The notes below the pieces were generated by a model, which did not search any database, had not been told where the DNA came from, and was given only the letters and a program-made list of their open reading frames with translations. DNA of 64,000 nucleotides, taken from contig JBCCGL010000001.1 in NCBI GenBank assembly GCA_039029275.1, positions 1-64,000 of the forward strand, in the 5' to 3' direction. Made by a program: the position numbers and the translations under genes. Of the stretch, positions 59,162 through 64,000 are shown in pieces (within the stretch, counting starts at the first letter, position 1; each line of letters opens with the position of its first letter). The stretch is from JBCCGL01 sp039029275 (lineage in GTDB: Bacteria; Pseudomonadota; Gammaproteobacteria; JBCCGL01).

Positions 59162-61675
59162 ATGAACAAAAGCCACCTATTGTTTCTTACGCTTGCCACT
59201 TTTATCGCGCCGATTTCTGCACACGCGATGTGGACCGACACCGCTGCACGCAGCACTTTGGCCTACCCTCACCGCGCGGTGGCTGTGGACCACGATGCGT
59301 TGCGGGCGTCGCTGTCGCGCGCGCCGATGGAGTATTCCGGTGTTGCCGGGTCAACCATCACCTTACCCTTGCCAAACGGTGAGGACGCTCAATTTACCGT
59401 TGAGGAATCACCGGTAATGTCGCCCGAGGTTGCCGAGCAGTATCCCTCAGTAAAAACCTATCGTGTCGCCGGAATCGACGACCCGTCAGCGACTGGCCGC
59501 ATCGGCGTGATGAGCGACGGCAAATTTCACGGCTTGTTGCACACCGGCGATGGCGTGGTGTTTATCAACAGCGCCGGGCCAGGAGCAGACGCGAACTACC
59601 ACAGCTACTACAAGCACGATTACTCAATGGCCAACAGCGATACTGCCCCAATGTCCTCATGCGGCGTCCATTCCGTGTATTCCGGGGTCAGTCCGGTGGA
59701 TGAGTTTCGTCACTTCGCGCGAACCGATGGGCCGCGTAAGGTTTACCGAATCGCCGTGACCGCAACCGGTGAATACACTCAGGCAGTGGGGGGCGGAAAT
59801 TCGAACACAGCTTTTGGTGGCTCTGATGGCGTTGTGGCTGCGATCAACCGCGTGAACCAAATTTATAACCGCGATTTAAACGTTCACCTGAATCTAGTAT
59901 CGACCGCCGCGGCAGTCTACTCCAATGCAGGTACTGACCCATTCAACGGTAATGACAATGCCGGCGTCCTGATAGACGAAGTCGCGACTGGCCTCACCAA
60001 CGCCGGGTTTGGCAGCACCTCGTACGACGTAGGGCACGCTTTTAGCACGGGTGCGGGCGGTTTGGCTGGTCTGGGTGTGGTGTGCGGCTCGCGCAAGGCA
60101 GAGGGCGTCACCGGTTTGCCCAACCCTGTTGGGGACCCCTTCTTTATCGACTTTGTCGCGCACGAAATCGGGCATCAGTTTGCTGGCAACCATACCTTTA
60201 ACGGTTCAACCGGAAGCTGCGCGGGTGGCAACCGCAATGCGGGCACCGCGTATGAACCGGGCAGTGGCACCACGATCATGGCCTACGCCGGTATTTGTGG
60301 AAGCGAAAACCTTCAAAACAACAGCGATGCCACCTTCCATGCCGGCTCAATCGCCGAGATGGTTGCGTTTATCAACAATTCGGCAACCTGCAACACCACC
60401 AGCGCATCCAGCAACGGGGCACCCACAGTCAACGCAGGAAGCGACTACACGATTCCGGGCGGCACACCGTTCAAGCTCACCGGCTCGGCAACTGACCCTG
60501 AAAACAACACCATGTTGTACCAATGGGATCAAATGGACACCGGCACTGCCACCACGTCGTTAACGCTGGGAACTGACCTCGGATCGAACGCGCTGTTTCG
60601 CTCGTTTCTGCCGACGACCGATGGTAACGACCGCTATTTTCCCAATCTGTCTGACTTGATGAGCAACACAACGACAAACGGCGAAACCCTGCCTCAGACT
60701 GACCGCACGCTGAATTTTCGCTTGACCGCGCGCGACCAGCTCGGCGGCGTTGAGTCAGACGATACTCAAGTCACCGTCGACAACGATGCCGGACCATTTG
60801 TGGTCACGCAGCCGAATACCGCTGTAACACTCGATACTTCGCAGCAGCAGGTCATCGAGTGGGATCCAGCATGTTCCGCCGGTGAGGATATCAATTGCGC
60901 CAACGTCGATATCCAGATTTCAACCGACGGGGGCAGCAACTTTTTAACGCTGCTGGCGGCCACTCCAAACGACGGTAGCCAAGCCGTCACGATTACGCCG
61001 ACGACGGCGGTGGCGGCGCGCATCAAGGTTGCGTGTTCCGATAATATCTTTTTCGATGTCGCCGATGCGGACGTCGTTCTCGCAAGCGGATCCGGCAGCG
61101 TACTAACCGCCACCGGCAACGCAGTAAACGCGGATTGCGGCACTACCGGCGGTGGTAGCAGCAGCGGTGGTGGCAGCAGTAGCGGCGGTGGCGGTTCGGG
61201 TGGAGACGTTGAACCCAACGATACATCTTCTCAAGCATCATCCATCGAGATTCCTACAACGATAAATGGCACTGTCAACACTACCTCTGACGAGCTGGAC
61301 TGGTTTGTATTTACATCTCCATCATCGGAAAATTTTGAATTTGTTCTGGACAGCTTTGGTTCGACATCAGACCTTGACCTTTACTTCTACGATCCACTGA
61401 TCTCCACATCTGCTATCGAGAACAGTTCAAGCGCTTCTGCAACAAGCGAGTCAATTTCACAAGATTTGACCGGGGGTCGAATTTACTACGTACTGGTAGT
61501 CGGATTTAATACCTCGGGCGCAACGCAATCGTATCGTCTGCGGATTTCGGAGAATGATGATTCCGACAGCGGCAGCAGCGCAGTGACGCCATTATCGTTG
61601 ATGATGCTGTTGCTTGGCGCGTTTGCTCTGCGTCGATCGAGGAACGCGCATTCAACATCAACGCTGCGGATTTAA
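59162..61675 (+). CDS. Secreted reprolysin-like metallopeptidase with PPC domain
   Basis: This 837-residue protein has a signal peptide (cleavage after ISAHA). A metallopeptidase domain carries the zinc motif HEIGHQFAGNH (about 337-347). A Met-turn candidate is TTIMAYAGICG, near 370. Tandem beta-sandwich domains follow (about 420-660), then a Gly/Ser linker (GGGSSSGGGSSSGGGGSGG) and a bacterial pre-peptidase C-terminal domain with DVEPNDTSSQA. The extreme C-terminus is a helix (TPLSLMMLLLGAFA) followed by LRRSRN, a sorting-type tail. It is probably exported and processed at the cell surface, cleaving external proteins. Confidence 0.9.
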   Translation: MNKSHLLFLTLATFIAPISAHAMWTDTAARSTLAYPHRAVAVDHDALRASLSRAPMEYSGVAGSTITLPLPNGEDAQFTVEESPVMSPEVAEQYPSVKTYRVAGIDDPSATGRIGVMSDGKFHGLLHTGDGVVFINSAGPGADANYHSYYKHDYSMANSDTAPMSSCGVHSVYSGVSPVDEFRHFARTDGPRKVYRIAVTATGEYTQAVGGGNSNTAFGGSDGVVAAINRVNQIYNRDLNVHLNLVSTAAAVYSNAGTDPFNGNDNAGVLIDEVATGLTNAGFGSTSYDVGHAFSTGAGGLAGLGVVCGSRKAEGVTGLPNPVGDPFFIDFVAHEIGHQFAGNHTFNGSTGSCAGGNRNAGTAYEPGSGTTIMAYAGICGSENLQNNSDATFHAGSIAEMVAFINNSATCNTTSASSNGAPTVNAGSDYTIPGGTPFKLTGSATDPENNTMLYQWDQMDTGTATTSLTLGTDLGSNALFRSFLPTTDGNDRYFPNLSDLMSNTTTNGETLPQTDRTLNFRLTARDQLGGVESDDTQVTVDNDAGPFVVTQPNTAVTLDTSQQQVIEWDPACSAGEDINCANVDIQISTDGGSNFLTLLAATPNDGSQAVTITPTTAVAARIKVACSDNIFFDVADADVVLASGSGSVLTATGNAVNADCGTTGGGSSSGGGSSSGGGGSGGDVEPNDTSSQASSIEIPTTINGTVNTTSDELDWFVFTSPSSENFEFVLDSFGSTSDLDLYFYDPLISTSAIENSSSASATSESISQDLTGGRIYYVLVVGFNTSGATQSYRLRISENDDSDSGSSAVTPLSLMMLLLGAFALRRSRNAHSTSTLRI

Positions 61676-61692
61676 GTCAGGTTTGATTCGAA

Positions 61693-61721
61693 CAAAAAAA
61701 AACCCCGCTAAGAGCGGGGTT
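61693..61721 (-). terminator. Rho-independent terminator for the MarR gene
   Basis: On the minus strand AACCCCGCT, three loop bases and AGCGGGGTT form a 9-bp perfect stem followed by a run of T residues (complement of the A-run at 61694-61700). It lies 150 bp after the MarR stop codon. It may also end the convergent metallopeptidase transcript, though without a T-run on that side. Confidence 0.85.
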
Positions 61722-61870
61722 GTAAACGCAAGTTCCTAACCGAAGGAGTGTATGTACGCTTGCAGGTTACTGCGATCCAACGAGCCTAACCGTGATCGGC
61801 AGCACATTTGCCGTGTATTCAGCGAAATGACATTGTTTGCCTGCTGATATGTGAAATAGCACACTCCTGC

Positions 61871-62299
61871 TCAGATTTGCTGCACCAGAATTTTCATCAC
61901 GCGGTGCCAGTGCTGCTCCGCACCTTCGCCTACCTCATCAAACACATTGGCAAACATCTCGCGCTGCTGGCTTGTCAGCGCGGTTTCGAGTGCATCCCCG
62001 GCCAGGGTAAGCTCCAAACGTTTAACCCGCTTATCCGATTTGTCCCGTTCGGCGCTGATGTAACCCGAATCAATAAGGCGACGCAACGGCTGATTCAGAT
62101 ACTGCTTGCTCACCTGCATCACACTCAGCAATTCATTCACACTGCAGCGTGGGTTGCGCCCACAAAAATACAGAATTCTGTGGTGAACCCGCGCAAGCCC
62201 CAGGTCGGCAAGCATTTCGTCCGGCTTCAACGTCATACGCCTGAAGCCGAAATACATCGCTTCGAGCGCTGCATTTAATTCGTTTTCACGATTGCTCAT
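61871..62299 (-). CDS. MarR family transcriptional regulator
   Basis: This 142-residue protein has the MarR winged helix: LARVHHRILYF, then helix-turn-helix ELLSVMQVSKQYLNQPLRRLIDSGYI (about 55-80), and the wing DKSDKRVKRLELTLAG. Dimerisation helices are at both ends. It diverges from a class IV aminotransferase gene, and the gap carries two copies of a 12-bp sequence. It probably represses both genes. Confidence 0.9.
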   Translation of the reverse strand: MSNRENELNAALEAMYFGFRRMTLKPDEMLADLGLARVHHRILYFCGRNPRCSVNELLSVMQVSKQYLNQPLRRLIDSGYISAERDKSDKRVKRLELTLAGDALETALTSQQREMFANVFDEVGEGAEQHWHRVMKILVQQI

Positions 62300-62318
62300 T
62301 GTCGCTTTTATTTAGGTA

Positions 62319-62374
62319 AACAATATTGACATTATAAATATTTACTCAGATACTTATAAGTCAACAATATTGAC
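62319..62374. promoter_or_regulatory. MarR-aminotransferase divergent promoter with repeated operator-like sites
   Basis: AACAATATTGAC occurs at 62319-62330 and again at 62363-62374, 44 bp apart. The second copy lies in GTCAACAATATTGAC (62360-62374), whose GTCAA/TTGAC ends form an inverted repeat. A promoter for the aminotransferase gene is visible: TTGACA (62326-62331), 17 bp, GATACT (62349-62354), placing transcription start at about 62361. One copy overlaps the -35 box and the other the start site, as expected for MarR repression. Confidence 0.55.
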
Positions 62375-62377
62375 TAA

Positions 62378-63286
62378 ATGCATACCATGAATACCACTGC
62401 CCTGTGTTGGATCGATGACCGCGTTGTTTCCGCCGCTGATGCCCACGTCTCTGTTCTGGATCATGGCGCACTCTACGGTGACGGTGTCTTTGAAGGATTG
62501 CGTTTTTATCATCGCCGGGTGTTTCGCGAGGCGGCGCATCTGCATCGCCTGCGCGAATCTGCAAACGCAATCGGACTAAAAATTGATTGGAGCGATGACT
62601 ATATCAGCCGCGCGATGGCCAGCCTTATCAGCGCGCTCGACACAGATTCCGGTTACCTGCGACTCGTGGTCACGCGGGGAAAAGGCAATCTTGGCATCGA
62701 TCCACAGTCGTGCCCGACGCCAACGCTTTTTATCGTTGCTGATGAGCTGTCGGTCATGAACAACGCCGAAGTTGCTCGCGGCATTCGTCTGCATTTGGCA
62801 CAGACGCGTCGAATCCCCGCCGTGTGTCTCGATCCTGCTGTCAAGAGCCTGAACTACCTGAACAACATTCTCGCGCGTATCGAGGCCAACCGAGCCGCTT
62901 GCGATGAAGCATTGATGCTGAACTCCGAGGGCAGGGTTTGTGAAGGCAGCGTCGACAATATCTTTATCGTGCGCGATGGCGTGTTGCAGACACCGCCGTT
63001 GAGTGACGGAATGCTGGCCGGCATCACCCGCGCAGCGATTCTTGAGGCGGCAAAGGCAATTGGAATAGAAGCTCGCGAAACCAGCTTAATGCCGGGCGAC
63101 ATCGCGCAGGCCGACGAGTGCTTTCTGACCGGTACGGGCGCTGAGCTGGTGCGTGTGCGAGAGTTTGACGGGGCGACTTTCGATACCGCAAACGCGCCTG
63201 TCACAGCCGCGCTTGAACGCGAATTCTGGGCGCTGGTCGATGCCGATTGTGCTGCACACCCGAACATTGCGAACACTTCGAGTTAA
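62378..63286 (+). CDS. Class IV aminotransferase (branched-chain aminotransferase-like)
   Basis: This 302-residue protein belongs to the fold-type IV PLP family (IlvE, D-amino-acid aminotransferase, aminodeoxychorismate lyase). Motifs include VSVLDHGALYGDGVFEGLR (about 24-42), the PLP lysine in KSLNYLNNILARIEA (about 154), and DEALMLNSEGRVCEGSVDNIF. Its length and the GVFEGLR motif fit branched-chain aminotransferases best. Start ATG 62378 or 62387 is possible. The divergent MarR regulator probably controls it. No other branched-chain pathway gene lies near. Confidence 0.88.
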   Translation: MHTMNTTALCWIDDRVVSAADAHVSVLDHGALYGDGVFEGLRFYHRRVFREAAHLHRLRESANAIGLKIDWSDDYISRAMASLISALDTDSGYLRLVVTRGKGNLGIDPQSCPTPTLFIVADELSVMNNAEVARGIRLHLAQTRRIPAVCLDPAVKSLNYLNNILARIEANRAACDEALMLNSEGRVCEGSVDNIFIVRDGVLQTPPLSDGMLAGITRAAILEAAKAIGIEARETSLMPGDIAQADECFLTGTGAELVRVREFDGATFDTANAPVTAALEREFWALVDADCAAHPNIANTSS

Positions 63287-63348
63287 TGCGTCATCCCCAA
63301 TTACACTAGGGGGACGACGAGTATCGTCAGACCGGCGCGTACACGACG

Positions 63349-64000
63349 TTACGCCGCCGAATCCAGGGCCTGAATAAGGGAGCTGCCTCCCATCGCCTCG
63401 GGCACTGGCAACCCCATCAGATCGAGCACGGTTGGCGCAAGCGCGGATAGCCCGCAGCCCGGTTTGAGCGCTTTGATTTCATCATCGATCAACATGCACG
63501 GCACCGGAAACGTCGTGTGTTGCGTGTGAGGACCGTTGGTTTCCGGATCGACCATCAAATCGCAATTGCCGTGATCGGCGGTCAGCAGGATCGAAAATCC
63601 CGCCGCCTGCGCGGCTTCGACCACGCGATTAGCTTCGTGGTCGAGCGTTTCCACCGCCTTAACCGCCGCCTCCCAGACACCAGTATGACCAACCATATCC
63701 CCGTTGGGGAAGTTGACGACGATGAACCCGTACTTGTTCGTATTAATCGCGTCGATCACCGCGTCCGCGACCTCGGGGGCACTCATTTGCGGCTGTAAAT
63801 CGTAGGTTGCAACCTTTGGAGAGGGAATCAGCACACGATCTTCATCAACAAATGGCTCTTCGCGACCACCGTTAAAAAAGAATGTGACGTGCGGGTACTT
63901 CTCCGTTTCCGAGCTGTGGAATTGGGGCACACCGGCCTGCTCGATGACTTCGCCGAGCGTTATCTCGGGCGCCTCCTTACGAAAACCTATCGGAAAATCG
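63349..64000 (-). CDS. gpmI: 2,3-bisphosphoglycerate-independent phosphoglycerate mutase GpmI, C-terminal part
   Basis: The visible 217 codons are the C-terminal part of GpmI; the frame continues through the right edge. They contain VTFFFNGGREEPF, RVLIPSPKVATYD, the metal motif NFPNGDMVGHTG and TADHGNCDLM with PHTQHTTFPVP, all alkaline-phosphatase-superfamily metal ligands. The enzyme interconverts 3- and 2-phosphoglycerate in glycolysis using Mn2+. The final residues are GLPVPEAMGGSSLIQ as in other GpmI. A GTG at 63930 is internal to the gene and not its start. Confidence 0.95.
   Translation of the reverse strand, partial: DFPIGFRKEAPEITLGEVIEQAGVPQFHSSETEKYPHVTFFFNGGREEPFVDEDRVLIPSPKVATYDLQPQMSAPEVADAVIDAINTNKYGFIVVNFPNGDMVGHTGVWEAAVKAVETLDHEANRVVEAAQAAGFSILLTADHGNCDLMVDPETNGPHTQHTTFPVPCMLIDDEIKALKPGCGLSALAPTVLDLMGLPVPEAMGGSSLIQALDSAA

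Noticed and set aside
1..64000. tRNA genes, rRNA genes, CRISPR arrays, insertion sequences, integrases, prophage genes
   Set aside because: I looked for these on both strands and found none that could be supported.

Overview
The window looks like chromosomal DNA of a free-living, probably marine, sulfur-oxidising gammaproteobacterium. It carries core genes in typical gammaproteobacterial order (rhlB diverging from trxA-rho; purD, trhP, rnfH, gpmI) together with two routes for oxidising sulfite to sulfate: SoeABC (23.6-28.2 kb) and AprM-AprB-AprA (48.7-52.0 kb) with ATP sulfurylase Sat (56.7-57.9 kb). The genus cannot be fixed from sequence alone. I found no tRNA, rRNA, CRISPR array, insertion sequence or prophage.

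Layout. 0-4.6 kb: end of a MATE transporter, a fatty acid desaturase diverging from an ArsR-SRPBCC operon, a PLP decarboxylase, and a Crp/Fnr regulator. 4.6-5.2 kb: a gene-free stretch with a strong intrinsic terminator and a probable structured small RNA. 5.2-12.4 kb: purD, a large MscS channel, rho, trxA, rhlB. 12.4-15.2 kb: a second desaturase and a class II aldolase, diverging from a LysR regulator across a 25-bp palindrome. 15.3-19.2 kb: trhP and an ABC transporter/DUF3299 operon. 19.2-23.4 kb: a four-domain fasciclin lipoprotein and a chemoreceptor with a NIT-like sensor. 23.6-29.0 kb: soeABC and a MipA-family porin. 29.0-39.3 kb: a GAF regulator with an ExaC-type aldehyde dehydrogenase, a triple RidA protein, MFS transporter, RnfH, carbonic anhydrase, MerR, EamA permease, HIT protein and a second LysR. 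39.4-47.3 kb: a type I secretion locus made of a 49-residue ORF, a 1244-residue RTX protein, a terminator, a DUF3467 protein, an ABC exporter and a membrane fusion protein. 47.5-52.1 kb: the apr operon, extended by an unrecognised 116-residue protein and a SlyD-like protein. 52.1-58 kb: a coiled-coil protein, class III aminotransferase, an AT-rich orphan, a phosphoesterase and sat. 58-64 kb: an NDUFA9-like protein, a secreted metallopeptidase, MarR, a class IV aminotransferase and the end of gpmI.

How it fits together. Sulfite in the cytoplasm can be oxidised directly to sulfate by SoeABC, feeding the quinone pool. It can also go via APS by AprBA, with electrons passing to AprM, after which Sat releases sulfate and makes ATP. 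The RTX locus encodes its own inner-membrane exporter and fusion protein but no TolC. Several regulators (ArsR, MarR, LysR) sit next to the genes they probably control, with inverted or direct repeats over their promoters. The ArsR and first LysR genes appear to be transcribed with no leader, or almost none.

The most interesting stretches are the type I secretion locus (coupled micro-ORF, hydrophobic island in the RTX protein, embedded DUF3467 gene), the possible small RNA at 4.7-4.9 kb, and the unrecognised genes of the apr operon.
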